64,000 bases of DNA from Campylobacter sputorum subsp. sputorum (GTDB lineage Bacteria > Campylobacterota > Campylobacteria > Campylobacterales > Campylobacteraceae), in NCBI RefSeq assembly GCF_008245005.1, contig NZ_CP043427.1, forward strand, positions 682,001 to 746,000, written 5' to 3'. The translations under genes and the position numbers were made by a program. Shown here in pieces: positions 1 to 9,265 of the stretch (position 1 is its first letter; each line of letters begins with the position of its first letter). The notes under the pieces are model-generated. The model saw only the letters and a program-made list of their open reading frames with translations. It did not search any database and was not told the DNA's origin.

Positions 1-16
1 AAAAGTTTGTTTAAAT

Positions 17-757
17 TTATAAAATTTCAAACAGATATTCTTCTTTGTGTTTAATTTTTTTGATATCTATTAGTTGTAGGTTTTGGAAATTTATCTTACC
101 TAGCTCATTTAGATTTTGTAAATTTGCTATAGCAATTTGCCTTAGAGTTTCTCCTCTATAATGCTTTGCAAAATGGCTTACAACTTTGCCATTTTTTATA
201 AATTTAAATGTAATATAAGGTTGTTTTATAGTATAAAAATTTTCATAAAAACTAGCTCTAAGGTCTATTATTTCGCTATTTTCTAAAAATTTATCTATTG
301 ATGGTGAAAATTCTTCATTGTAAAATTTTTCAACTCTAAAATCTCCTATCTTTTCGCCTTGTTTTATTTTATAGTTTGGTATCTCATCTCCTAGTCTTAT
401 AAATCCAAATAAATTTGAAAAAACAAAGACATTATCATCTATATATTTTTGGCATTTTTTATCTAAATTTTTGTATCTTAATGCGTCGTAAGCAACACCA
501 CTATATCTTAAAACCGCTTTTATGACACCTTGTTTATAGATGTCATTTTTTAACTGATTTATATCATCAAGTTTTTTTAAACCAAACATTTTTGATAATT
601 TTTCATCACTAGCAGTATTTATAAATTCGCTATATTTGTCTATGACAAATTTTCTCTTATCAAAAAGTTCTTCAAATATAAAAGACTTTTTGCTTATAAA
701 TTTTTGTTTAGATAGTGTCGTTTTGGTTTCGCTTGGCGAAAACAGAATTTTTATCAT
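17..757 (-). CDS. yaaA: YaaA family peroxide-stress protein (UPF0246)
   Basis: The 246-residue protein opens MIKILFSPSETK, the conserved N-terminus of the YaaA/UPF0246 family, and keeps the family's late KHYRGETLRQIA block. In E. coli, YaaA limits damage from hydrogen peroxide by lowering free intracellular iron; that role is known from the family and is only inferred here. The ATG is preceded by AAAGGA at six bases, and a TATAAT-like -10 lies just upstream, so the gene seems to have its own promoter. It diverges from flgL, about 130 bp away. Length is close to the E. coli protein (about 258 residues). Nothing looks damaged. Confidence 0.88.
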   Translation of the reverse strand: MIKILFSPSETKTTLSKQKFISKKSFIFEELFDKRKFVIDKYSEFINTASDEKLSKMFGLKKLDDINQLKNDIYKQGVIKAVLRYSGVAYDALRYKNLDKKCQKYIDDNVFVFSNLFGFIRLGDEIPNYKIKQGEKIGDFRVEKFYNEEFSPSIDKFLENSEIIDLRASFYENFYTIKQPYITFKFIKNGKVVSHFAKHYRGETLRQIAIANLQNLNELGKINFQNLQLIDIKKIKHKEEYLFEIL

Positions 758-833
758 GGCTTGTCCTTTGAAGTTATTATATCAAAATAAATTTTTTAAA
801 ATTTATGTCGATATAAAAAATAGTGAAAATATT

Positions 834-851
834 TTGGAACTAAAATTGCTT
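834..851 (+). promoter_or_regulatory. RpoN (sigma-54) promoter of flgL
   Basis: TTGGAAC at 834-840 and TTGCTT at 846-851 give the GG-N10-GC spacing of a -24/-12 promoter and match the Campylobacter RpoN consensus almost base for base. It sits 35 bp before the flgL start. RpoN with FlgR drives the middle flagellar genes (rod, hook and hook-associated) in Campylobacter, so the context fits. Confidence 0.8.
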
Positions 852-885
852 AACTTATATTAAGTTGTATTTACAAGGATGAAAT

Positions 886-3012
886 ATGAGAATTACAAAT
901 CAATTAACAAATACAGAAGTGCTAAGAAACTATCAAAATAGCGCTAGTGCGATAAATAAATTTAACGCTAAATTAACAAGTGGTTTAGAGATACAAAATT
1001 CATACGATGATAGTAGTGTTTATGTTGATGGCGTTAGACTTGATTATGAAATTTCAACTATAGATCAAGTTTCTGAGGCAGCAAAAAAGGCCATTCATTA
1101 CTCAAAAAATTCAGATAAAGCTCTTCAGGAATTTGTAAAACAGCTAGAAAATTTTAAAGTAAAACTTATACAAGCTGGAAACGAATCACATTCTTCCACT
1201 TCGCTCGGTGCTTTAGCAGATGAGCTTCAAGGTATCAAAAATTTCCTTGTTGATATAGCAAATACATCAATAAATGGTCAGTATCTATTTTCAGGTTCAA
1301 GTGTAACAACAAAACCAATTGGTCAAAATAACGCATATATGGGAAATAATGAAGAGGTAAAAGCAGTTGTTGGCTCTCATACAACCCTAGCTTACAATAT
1401 ACCAGGAGAAACTATCTTTTATGGAACAGATAGTGATTATTCTAAACATATCACAACAAACATTAAACTTACTGATAAAAGCGACGATGAAAATATAAAA
1501 CATTTAACAGCAGACAGTAAAATAATGCATTTGATTGGAAAAGATTATAAAGTAGATAGGAAGCTAGAAACTGTCATGGATTTTACAGATAAAAATAAAT
1601 ATCAAAATACTGTTTTTTATCTTCAAGGTGTAAAGCCAAACAATGAGAGTTTTAATGCAAAATTTGAAATGACTTCAGATGCTAGTATGCAAGATTTGAT
1701 GGATAAGATAGGCGAAGAGTTTGGTAATACTAAAAATAACAAAGTAGTAGATGTTTATTTAAATAAAGATGGTCAGATAAATATTGTTGATTTGAAAAAG
1801 GGAAACCAAGCGATTGATTTTTATATGGTAGCAGCTACTCAGCAAAGTGATGATGTAAATGTTATACCGGCAGGAACTAGCGGAATAGCCGGTAATGCAA
1901 ACACATTAGAAGAATTAGAACAGTTAAAAAACGATCCTAAAAATCATCTTTTAATAACGGAGTTTATAACCAGTAATTATACAGATAGCACTGGGGCTAA
2001 AACAAATGCTTTTGATTACGATAAAGTTAGATTTCAAAATAACGGGAGCCATGTTACTGGAACTATATCTCAAACTTTAAACTCAGATAGTAGTTTTGCA
2101 AAAGATACAACCAAACTTAGTGAAGTTGCAGCAGGAGAGATGGTTGGTTCAAAGTTAGAAATGAAAGTTAGTTCAAAATCTGGTAAAGAATATACCATAA
2201 CACTTGATTTTACAGATAAAGATAATGCAAAGGTAAATTTTAAAGGAGATGGAATCGATAGTACAACTCCTATTTATCACGGAGAGTGGAAAAATAACAA
2301 ATTACCAAAAAATTTTGGAGATTTGCAAGGAATGCAAACTCCAGTAGAAGAAGTAACATTTAAACAACTAAACGACATTATAGCAATGGCTGTAAGTGAT
2401 AATATACCAGCTGATGGGGCTACATTTGATGAATACAATAAAGCTATAGATAATACAAAAGGTAGCGTTGAGGTTAGTATGGATTATAAGGGTAGAATTG
2501 ATATAAAAGATATGACAGATGCTACAAGTAAAATAAAATTAAGTTTGTATGACCCAAATGGTGGAAACTTTACAGCAGTTGGGACAACTACGAGGGGTCC
2601 AAATTTTACATTTTCAGCAAATAATGCAATTACGATAGATGAGCCAAGTAATGATATATTTAATGATTTAGATGAGATGATAAAGGCTGTTAGATTTGGT
2701 TATTATAGATCAGATACTAATAGTGATGATCCTAGAAATGCTGGAATTCAAGGAGCTTTAAAAAGGATAGATCATATAAGCGATCATGTTATAAAAAGTC
2801 AAACAAAACTGGGTTCTATGACAAACTCACTTGAAGCAACTCAAACTAGAGCTCAATTTATGAAAGTAAATGTTTCTGATATAAAAAATGAGCTAATAGG
2901 TGCTGATTATGCTGAAACATATATGAAAATGACACAACATATACTTTCTTATCAAGCAATGCTTCAAGCAAGTGCAAAGATACAACAACTTAGTTTGTTA
3001 AATTATATGTAA
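886..3012 (+). CDS. flgL: Flagellar hook-associated protein 3 (hook-filament junction)
   Basis: This 708-residue protein starts MRITNQLTNTEVLRNYQNS and ends in an amphipathic helix (QHILSYQAMLQASAKIQQLS), the paired N- and C-terminal flagellin-like helices that build the D0/D1 core of FlgL. The NGQYLFSGS motif near residue 130 is typical of FlgL and flagellins. The long, Thr/Asp-rich middle (about residues 190-620) is the surface-exposed, variable part; Campylobacter FlgL is much longer than the enteric protein of about 317 residues. FlgL joins the hook to the filament and is exported by the flagellar type III system. An RpoN promoter lies directly upstream and AAGGA precedes the ATG. ftsK follows after 39 bp without a clear terminator. 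Confidence 0.93.
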   Translation: MRITNQLTNTEVLRNYQNSASAINKFNAKLTSGLEIQNSYDDSSVYVDGVRLDYEISTIDQVSEAAKKAIHYSKNSDKALQEFVKQLENFKVKLIQAGNESHSSTSLGALADELQGIKNFLVDIANTSINGQYLFSGSSVTTKPIGQNNAYMGNNEEVKAVVGSHTTLAYNIPGETIFYGTDSDYSKHITTNIKLTDKSDDENIKHLTADSKIMHLIGKDYKVDRKLETVMDFTDKNKYQNTVFYLQGVKPNNESFNAKFEMTSDASMQDLMDKIGEEFGNTKNNKVVDVYLNKDGQINIVDLKKGNQAIDFYMVAATQQSDDVNVIPAGTSGIAGNANTLEELEQLKNDPKNHLLITEFITSNYTDSTGAKTNAFDYDKVRFQNNGSHVTGTISQTLNSDSSFAKDTTKLSEVAAGEMVGSKLEMKVSSKSGKEYTITLDFTDKDNAKVNFKGDGIDSTTPIYHGEWKNNKLPKNFGDLQGMQTPVEEVTFKQLNDIIAMAVSDNIPADGATFDEYNKAIDNTKGSVEVSMDYKGRIDIKDMTDATSKIKLSLYDPNGGNFTAVGTTTRGPNFTFSANNAITIDEPSNDIFNDLDEMIKAVRFGYYRSDTNSDDPRNAGIQGALKRIDHISDHVIKSQTKLGSMTNSLEATQTRAQFMKVNVSDIKNELIGADYAETYMKMTQHILSYQAMLQASAKIQQLSLLNYM

Positions 3013-3051
3013 TGAAAAATTTGTTATAATCCATCTTTTATTAAAAAAGGA

Positions 3052-5226
3052 TTGATTATTTTAAGAGAGAGTGTATTAACTTTTGTAGTTTGTTTTTTGA
3101 TATTTTTTGGCGTAGCTACGATATTGCCTGATTCTTCATTTGTTGGGATATTTGGCAATATCATCGGCAAATACAACTACAAACTTTTTGGGCTAATTTG
3201 TTATATATATCCGTTTTTACTTATAGTTCTTGCTATATATTTTCGTAAAAATTTCAAAGGATTTAATCTTAGATTTTTTGAACTTATTATAGGTATTTTG
3301 TTGCTATTTTTCTCATTTTTGCTTTTTCAAGGAAATTTTATAAAAGATCCATATAAAGTTGGTGTGATAGGCTATTACTCTATGCTTGGACTTAGGGATT
3401 TTGTTGGAACAATAGGCGGTGTGGTATTTAATATAATGATATTTATCATTTCGCTTGTGCTTATTTTTGAAGAAAATATAGTAGTGATATTTAAAAATGC
3501 TTTTATAGAGCCTGTAAAAGGCTTAAAACAAGATAACAAAACAAAATTAAAACAGCCACATATAAAGCAAAATAATAATAAAGAATGCGAGATTGTAAAT
3601 GAAGTTAAAAGCGATGATGAGTTTGTTTGTGTAGATGACACTAGTGAAATTTTAGATGAAAGCAGTTTAAAAGAAGAGGAGCAAACAGAAAAAGATTTAT
3701 CTCAAAAAGAAGAGAAAAAAACTTCAAAAACTATAAAAAATGTAGAACTTGTAAATGAAGTAGCTGAAAATAAAAAACTTCTTGATGAGCTTGAAAAAGG
3801 TAATGTGGAAAAACCAAATGATTTCTCTTTGCCTCCGCTTAGTTTTTTAAAAGATCCTCCTAAAAAAACACAAAGCATCAATGAAGCTGAAATCGATAGT
3901 AAAATTTCTGATCTTTTAGATAAATTAAAAAGATTTAAGATAGACGGAGATGTCGTTAGAACTTATAGTGGACCTGTTGTTACGACATTTGAATTTAAAC
4001 CAGCAGCACATATAAAAGTTAGCAAAATTTTAACGCTTCAAGATGATTTGGCAATGGCACTTAAAGCTAAAACTATTCGCATACAAGCTCCAATTCCTGG
4101 TAAAGATGTAGTTGGTATAGAAATTCCAAATGATAACATACAAACTATATATCTTAAAGAAATTTTACAAAGTGATATATTTAAAGATGCTTCTAGCCCT
4201 CTTACTATAGCACTTGGTAAAGATATAGTTGGAGATCCTTTTGTAACAGATCTTAAAAAATTACCACATCTTCTTATAGCTGGAACAACTGGAAGTGGAA
4301 AAAGTGTTGGTATAAATGCTATGCTTCTTAGTTTGCTGTATAGAAATAGCCCAAAAACTTTACGCCTTATAATGATAGATCCAAAGATGCTTGAATTTTC
4401 TATCTACAATGACATACCACATCTTTTAACACCTGTAATAACTCAAGCAAAACAGGCTATCACAGCTTTATCAAATTTGGTAAATGAGATGGAACGTAGG
4501 TATAAAATCATGAGCCATACAAGAACCAAAAATATAGAAAATTATAATGACAAGATTAAAAAAACAGGCGGAGAAATTTTTCCTTATATAGTGGTTATCA
4601 TAGACGAGCTTGCGGATTTGATGATGACAAGTGGAAAAGATGTAGAGTTTTATATAGGCAGACTTGCACAAATGGCAAGAGCAAGTGGAATTCATCTCAT
4701 AGTTGCAACACAAAGACCAAGTGTTGATGTAGTAACTGGACTTATAAAAGCAAATTTACCATCTCGTATAAGTTATAGAGTTGGTCAAAAAATAGATAGT
4801 AAAGTTATACTAGATCAAATGGGAGCTGAGAGTTTATTGGGTAGGGGCGATATGCTTTTTACTCCGCCATCAAGCACTGGACTTATAAGGCTTCATGCAC
4901 CTTTTGCCAGTGAAGAAGAGATAGAAAAAGTAGTTGAGTTTTTAAAAGAACAACAAGAAGTTGTTTATGATGATAAATTTCTAAAAGATAGTGATGATGA
5001 TTCTTCTGGACTAAGCGGTGGTTCTGGTGTGGTAGATGGTGAACTCGATGAGCTTTATGAAGAAGCAAAAAATATCGTTCTTAGTGAAGAAAAAACTTCT
5101 ATTAGTTATATACAAAGAAGACTTAGGATAGGTTACAATAGAGCTGCAACTATCATAGAACAACTTGAAAATATGGGTGTTTTAACAGCCCCAAATTCAA
5201 AAGGTCAAAGAGATATTATTAAATGA
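3052..5226 (+). CDS. ftsK: DNA translocase FtsK/SpoIIIE
   Basis: The product of 724 residues has four or so N-terminal membrane segments (residues 6-145), an acidic and lysine-rich linker (about 160-280), and the FtsK motor: Walker A GTTGSGKS near residue 410, Walker B IVVIIDELADLM near 515, and a C-terminal gamma winged-helix domain (about 660-724) that reads KOPS-like DNA signals. FtsK pumps chromosome ends through the closing septum. The only in-frame start before the first membrane helix is TTG at 3052, which touches the AAGGA at 3047-3051 with no spacer; this is unusual and the start is uncertain. A -10-like TATAAT (3025-3030) suggests a promoter in the short gap after flgL. Confidence 0.93.
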   Translation: MIILRESVLTFVVCFLIFFGVATILPDSSFVGIFGNIIGKYNYKLFGLICYIYPFLLIVLAIYFRKNFKGFNLRFFELIIGILLLFFSFLLFQGNFIKDPYKVGVIGYYSMLGLRDFVGTIGGVVFNIMIFIISLVLIFEENIVVIFKNAFIEPVKGLKQDNKTKLKQPHIKQNNNKECEIVNEVKSDDEFVCVDDTSEILDESSLKEEEQTEKDLSQKEEKKTSKTIKNVELVNEVAENKKLLDELEKGNVEKPNDFSLPPLSFLKDPPKKTQSINEAEIDSKISDLLDKLKRFKIDGDVVRTYSGPVVTTFEFKPAAHIKVSKILTLQDDLAMALKAKTIRIQAPIPGKDVVGIEIPNDNIQTIYLKEILQSDIFKDASSPLTIALGKDIVGDPFVTDLKKLPHLLIAGTTGSGKSVGINAMLLSLLYRNSPKTLRLIMIDPKMLEFSIYNDIPHLLTPVITQAKQAITALSNLVNEMERRYKIMSHTRTKNIENYNDKIKKTGGEIFPYIVVIIDELADLMMTSGKDVEFYIGRLAQMARASGIHLIVATQRPSVDVVTGLIKANLPSRISYRVGQKIDSKVILDQMGAESLLGRGDMLFTPPSSTGLIRLHAPFASEEEIEKVVEFLKEQQEVVYDDKFLKDSDDDSSGLSGGSGVVDGELDELYEEAKNIVLSEEKTSISYIQRRLRIGYNRAATIIEQLENMGVLTAPNSKGQRDIIK

Positions 5227-5333
5227 TAATTCTTAAAAAATAAATCTAATTTAAATATATCTATATTATATAAATTTAATTTTGTTAAAATTATAACTCC
5301 AAATTTATAAATTTTTATCATTAAAGGGTTAAA

Positions 5334-7244
5334 ATGAAAATAGGAGTTAAGCTAAATATCGCAATTGCTGGTATAGTTGTGTTGTGTATGTTTGCGTTTT
5401 CGGCGTATTATAAAAGTATAATATTTGAAAACAAAAAAGCAGATTTTCAAAATTCCATAGATACAACACTTGAACAAACAATAGGTATCTTAGATATATT
5501 TCACAAAAATAATCTATCATTAGCTAAGGGTATGTTTAATTCATTTAAATCTACTTTGGGAGAATTTGAATTAAATCCATCATTAACACTAAATGTTAAG
5601 GGTGTAAATGTCCCAGATATGCTTATGAATGATAAAAGTGTTATAGAAAATTTTGAAATAGTAGATAACTTTACAAAAGCATCATCAAGTGTTGCTACAA
5701 TTTTTGTATTAGACGATAATGGGGGGGGGTTCGTAAGGGTTACAACTTCTCTTAAAAACGAAAATGGTGAACGAGTTTATGGAACTAAACTAGACACAAA
5801 TACTCAAGCTTACAAGTCTTTAATGAATGGAGAAGATTACTTCGGTTTAGCCAATCTTTTTGGAAGAAATTATGTGGTTGGATATTCCCCTATCTACAAT
5901 ACAAATAAAAAAATTATCGGTGCAAGTTTTATAGGATTTGATTTTACTGATGGCTTAGAAACTATCAAAAAACATTTCATAAATTCAAAAGTAGCAAAAA
6001 CAGGACAATACGCCATAGAACGCAAAATGCCAAATGGCAATATAAAAAACATAGTAAATAGCTTTGAACCTAAAGACGGATATATATTTTCTAAACATAG
6101 ATTTGATGAATATTCTTGGGATATCACAGCATTTGCTCCTATTAGCGACTTTGAAGCTGATGTAAATGAGTTAAATTTTATATTTTATATAGCTATTTTA
6201 GTGGTTACTATTATCTTGATTATCGCTACAAGTTTGCTTAGTAAATTTGTAATAACAAATAACCTAAATGTATTATATAATCAAGCAAAAGAACTAAATA
6301 GTGATGATGGCGATTTAACTAAGAGGGTAAAAATATCATCAAAAGATGAGATAGGAAATGTTGCTCGTGAATTTAACGGCTTTATAGAAAAAGTTGGTGG
6401 TATTGTTGCGTCTATAAAAGATAGTTCATCAAAAAATTCAGACATTTGTAAGAATTTATCTAATATATCAAATGAAACAAAAACCGTAGTAGAGCTTAAC
6501 TCAAATTCACTAAACGAGAGTTCAAAATACATAAATCAAAGCTTAGATTCTATGAATGCAAATACGCAATCTATGAATGAAATTTCAAATAAATTTTTAG
6601 AATTAAACAAAGATGTTTCAAATATGAATACACTTATGAAGCAGTTTTCTAATGATATAAATTTGGTTTCTCAAAATGAAAATGAAGCAACGGCTAAATT
6701 TATAGAACTAAAAAATCAAGCAAATGAGATAAAACAAGTTTTAGAAATCATAAGTGATATTGCAGATCAAACAAATTTATTATCATTAAATGCAGCCATT
6801 GAAGCAGCTAGGGCTGGTGAAGCAGGAAGAGGATTTGCAGTGGTTGCCGATGAGGTTAGAAATTTAGCTGAAAATACCCAAGCTTCACTTGATAATATAA
6901 ATGAAAAAGTAAGTGCTGTTATAGCAAGCATAAATGAATCAAGTAAAACTATAGAGCAAAATAGCGCATCATTTGCTGGAGTTATGAGTAAATCGGAAAA
7001 TATCATAAATACAATCAACAATGTTTCAAATGAACTTAACATTACAATAAAAGAAAATGATGAGTTGGCTAAGAATTTTAAACTTTCTATCGATGGAATT
7101 TATAACGATATTTTAAAACTAAATGAAGTTGTAAAAAACAACGCAAAAACAGATATGGCTGTTGAAGATATGAATAGTCAAATAGATACTTTAAACAAGA
7201 TAAGCTCAAATTTAGATTCAAAACTTTCAACTTTCAAAGTTTAG
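5334..7244 (+). CDS. Methyl-accepting chemotaxis protein with periplasmic Cache-type sensor; phase-variable by G tract
   Basis: The 636-residue receptor has TM1 (about 7-27), a periplasmic sensor of some 255 residues with the FVRVTTS...ENGERVYGT signature of sCache domains, TM2 (about 287-307), a HAMP region (about 310-365), and a cytoplasmic signalling coiled coil with the conserved tip ([20 protein letters not shown], near 470). It would sense a small ligand outside the inner membrane and control CheA through CheW. The ligand cannot be named. A run of nine G at 5721-5729 encodes Gly130-132 just before FVRV. At nine G the frame is open; at eight or ten it meets a stop within a dozen codons, before TM2. 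AAAGGG precedes the ATG, and a strong terminator follows. Confidence 0.93.
   Translation: MKIGVKLNIAIAGIVVLCMFAFSAYYKSIIFENKKADFQNSIDTTLEQTIGILDIFHKNNLSLAKGMFNSFKSTLGEFELNPSLTLNVKGVNVPDMLMNDKSVIENFEIVDNFTKASSSVATIFVLDDNGGGFVRVTTSLKNENGERVYGTKLDTNTQAYKSLMNGEDYFGLANLFGRNYVVGYSPIYNTNKKIIGASFIGFDFTDGLETIKKHFINSKVAKTGQYAIERKMPNGNIKNIVNSFEPKDGYIFSKHRFDEYSWDITAFAPISDFEADVNELNFIFYIAILVVTIILIIATSLLSKFVITNNLNVLYNQAKELNSDDGDLTKRVKISSKDEIGNVAREFNGFIEKVGGIVASIKDSSSKNSDICKNLSNISNETKTVVELNSNSLNESSKYINQSLDSMNANTQSMNEISNKFLELNKDVSNMNTLMKQFSNDINLVSQNENEATAKFIELKNQANEIKQVLEIISDIADQTNLLSLNAAIEAARAGEAGRGFAVVADEVRNLAENTQASLDNINEKVSAVIASINESSKTIEQNSASFAGVMSKSENIINTINNVSNELNITIKENDELAKNFKLSIDGIYNDILKLNEVVKNNAKTDMAVEDMNSQIDTLNKISSNLDSKLSTFKV
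5721..5729 (+). repeat. Poly-G tract (G9) inside the chemoreceptor gene
   Basis: Nine consecutive G in otherwise AT-rich coding sequence. G tracts of eight or more are the classic contingency (phase-variable) elements of Campylobacter. Loss of one G gives ...GGT TCG TAA; gain of one gives GTT CGT AAG GGT TAC AAC TTC TCT TAA. Both end the protein near residues 135-142, so the tract works as an on/off switch and the sequenced copy is ON. Confidence 0.9.
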
Positions 7245-7250
7245 TCTTTT

Positions 7251-7285
7251 TCTCATATTTGTAAATTTACAAATATGAGATTTTT
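7251..7285 (+). terminator. Rho-independent terminator after the chemoreceptor gene
   Basis: A perfect 30-base palindrome (7251-7280, arms of 15) is followed by five T (7281-7285). It begins seven bases after the stop codon and separates the receptor from ubiD. Confidence 0.85.
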
Positions 7286-7347
7286 AAATAATAATAAATT
7301 AAAGATTATGTGTTAAAATTGTGCCTAAAACTAAAAAAGGTATATTT

Positions 7348-9156
7348 ATGCAATACTGGATAGAAAAGTTCAAAAAAGCCGGTCTTTTAAAAGTTATAGA
7401 AGATAAAGTTGATATAGATAGAGAAATAGCCCATATTAGTTACTTAGAAGTAAAAAAAGATGATTCAAAAGCACTTTTATTTACAAACCCAGTTGATAAA
7501 AACGGTACTATTTTTCCACCAGTTCTTACAAATATATTTGGCAGTTTTGAAGCTTTGGAACTTATTTTGGGTAAAAGTCCAGATCAGATTGCTAGTGAGA
7601 TAAGTGATCTTTTAAAACCAAAAAAACCACAAGGTTTAATGGAGAAAATCCATTTTCTTTCTTACTTAATAAGCTTAAAAAATGTTTTTACAAAAAGATT
7701 AAAAGGTGAGGGAGAGTGCCAAAAGATAAAACATTTAGATGGTAAAGTGGATCTTTTTTCGCTTCCCATACTCAAAACTTGGGAACTTGATGGTGGACAT
7801 TTTATCACAATGGGTCAAGTTTATACAAAAACTCTAAATGGAGAAACTCAAAATTTAGGAATGTATCGTCTGCAGGTTTATGATAAAAATAGACTTGGAA
7901 TGCATTGGCAAATTCATAAAGATGGTGCAAATTTTTATAAAGAATATAAAAAAGCCGGAGTTAAAATGCCAGTAAGTGTTGCAATAGGAGGCGATCCTTT
8001 GTATATTTGGTGCGGACAAGCCCCGCTTCCAAAAGATATTTTTGAGCTTTTGCTTTATGGTTTTATAAGAAAAACACCTGCTAAATTAGTAAAAAGCTTA
8101 ACAAATGATATTTATATCCCACATGATGTTGATTATGTTATAGAAGGATTTGTAGATACTGAAAATTTTGAGTTAGAAGGACCATTTGGTGATCATACCG
8201 GATTTTATACGCCAGTTGAGCCATTTCCTGTTATGGAAGTAAGAGCTATAACTCATAAAGAAGATCCCATTTTTCACGCTACTGTTGTTGGTAAGCCACC
8301 TTTGGAAGATAAATATATGGGCTATGCAACAGAAAGGATATTTTTACCGCTTTTTAAAACCACAGCTCCAGAACTGATTGATTATAAAATGCCGGAAAAT
8401 GGAGTTTTTCATAACTTAATACTTGCTAAAATGAACTGCTTGTATCCAGCTCACGCTAAACAGATGATGCATACATTTTGGGGTGTTGGACAGATGAGTT
8501 TTGTAAAACACGCAATTTTTGTAGATGAAAAAGCACCAAAGCTAGAAAATTTTGGCGAACTTGCGAAGTATATTTTAAATCGCATAAGTTCAAAAAGTCT
8601 TATATTTAGTGAGGGAGTTTGCGACCAACTTGATCATGCTAGTCCAAACTCTTGTTTTGGCGGGAAATTAGCTATTGATGCAACTATAAATTTAAATCCA
8701 AACGGTGTAAATACTTTAAATGACAATGACCTTCTTGCTTTGTTTGCAAAGGAAGATGAAAATATTTTAAATTTAAAACAATATTTCACAGATACAAAAA
8801 ATCCTATATGTTTTATAAATTACAACAAAGTTGATGTTGTTAAAAAAAGCTTTGAAAAGCTAAATAAACTCAAAGAATATTTTAAAATTTTAATTTTTTT
8901 TGATGAAAATGCAAATATCCAAAATCTTTATATGAGTGTTTGGAGAGTTACAAACAATATAGACGCCCTAAGAGACATTTTTATAGATGGTGAGCAAATA
9001 TGCATAGATGCAACTTCAAAATCAAAAATCGATAACTATGAGAGAGCTTGGCCAAAAGAGACTAACTGCTCTAAAGATGTTATAGAAAATTTAATAAATA
9101 AAAATATCATAGAAGATGATAAAGAATTGTTTTATAAATTTGAAATTTTTGGGTAA
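7348..9156 (+). CDS. ubiD: UbiD-family decarboxylase, menaquinone biosynthesis type
   Basis: This is a long UbiD-family decarboxylase that needs prenylated FMN made by a UbiX partner. Family blocks such as GMYRLQVYDKNRLGMHWQ, VAIGGDP, EGPFGDHTGFYTP and GKPPLEDKYMGYATERIF are all present. In Campylobacter, which makes menaquinone by the futalosine route, this class is assigned to decarboxylation of a late naphthoate intermediate; that is known of the family, not shown here. The open frame extends to a GTG at 7321, but AAAAAAGG (about 7333-7340) sits at the right distance from the ATG at 7348, giving 602 residues starting MQYWIEKFKK. At about 600 residues it is longer than E. coli UbiD (497), as is usual for the menaquinone group. 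Confidence 0.85.
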   Translation: MQYWIEKFKKAGLLKVIEDKVDIDREIAHISYLEVKKDDSKALLFTNPVDKNGTIFPPVLTNIFGSFEALELILGKSPDQIASEISDLLKPKKPQGLMEKIHFLSYLISLKNVFTKRLKGEGECQKIKHLDGKVDLFSLPILKTWELDGGHFITMGQVYTKTLNGETQNLGMYRLQVYDKNRLGMHWQIHKDGANFYKEYKKAGVKMPVSVAIGGDPLYIWCGQAPLPKDIFELLLYGFIRKTPAKLVKSLTNDIYIPHDVDYVIEGFVDTENFELEGPFGDHTGFYTPVEPFPVMEVRAITHKEDPIFHATVVGKPPLEDKYMGYATERIFLPLFKTTAPELIDYKMPENGVFHNLILAKMNCLYPAHAKQMMHTFWGVGQMSFVKHAIFVDEKAPKLENFGELAKYILNRISSKSLIFSEGVCDQLDHASPNSCFGGKLAIDATINLNPNGVNTLNDNDLLALFAKEDENILNLKQYFTDTKNPICFINYNKVDVVKKSFEKLNKLKEYFKILIFFDENANIQNLYMSVWRVTNNIDALRDIFIDGEQICIDATSKSKIDNYERAWPKETNCSKDVIENLINKNIIEDDKELFYKFEIFG

Positions 9157-9191
9157 AACACGCCTAAAATAGTATTTGAATGATTTTTTTA

Positions 9192-9232
9192 ATGATTGAT
9201 ATCAATCATGGAATTAAAGAGTAATTTACTCT
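9192..9232. promoter_or_regulatory. Two perfect palindromes in the hcp promoter
   Basis: An 18-bp perfect palindrome (9192-9209, ATGATTGATATCAATCAT) is followed eight bases later by a second inverted repeat, AGAGTAA-T-TTACTCT (9218-9232). A -10-like TAAAAT (9232-9237) overlaps the end of the second and the hcp start is at 9266. Dyads of this kind are typical operators for dimeric regulators. The first contains TTGAT and ATCAA half-sites like those of CRP/FNR-family sites, but with no spacer instead of four bases, so the regulator cannot be named. Confidence 0.6.
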
Positions 9233-9265
9233 AAAATACCATCATAAGTTTTTAAAAAGGATATT

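Noticed and set aside
636-863. 75-codon plus-strand frame over the start of yaaA and the flgL promoter
   Set aside because: Overlaps yaaA antisense and ends at the RpoN promoter; no ribosome site.
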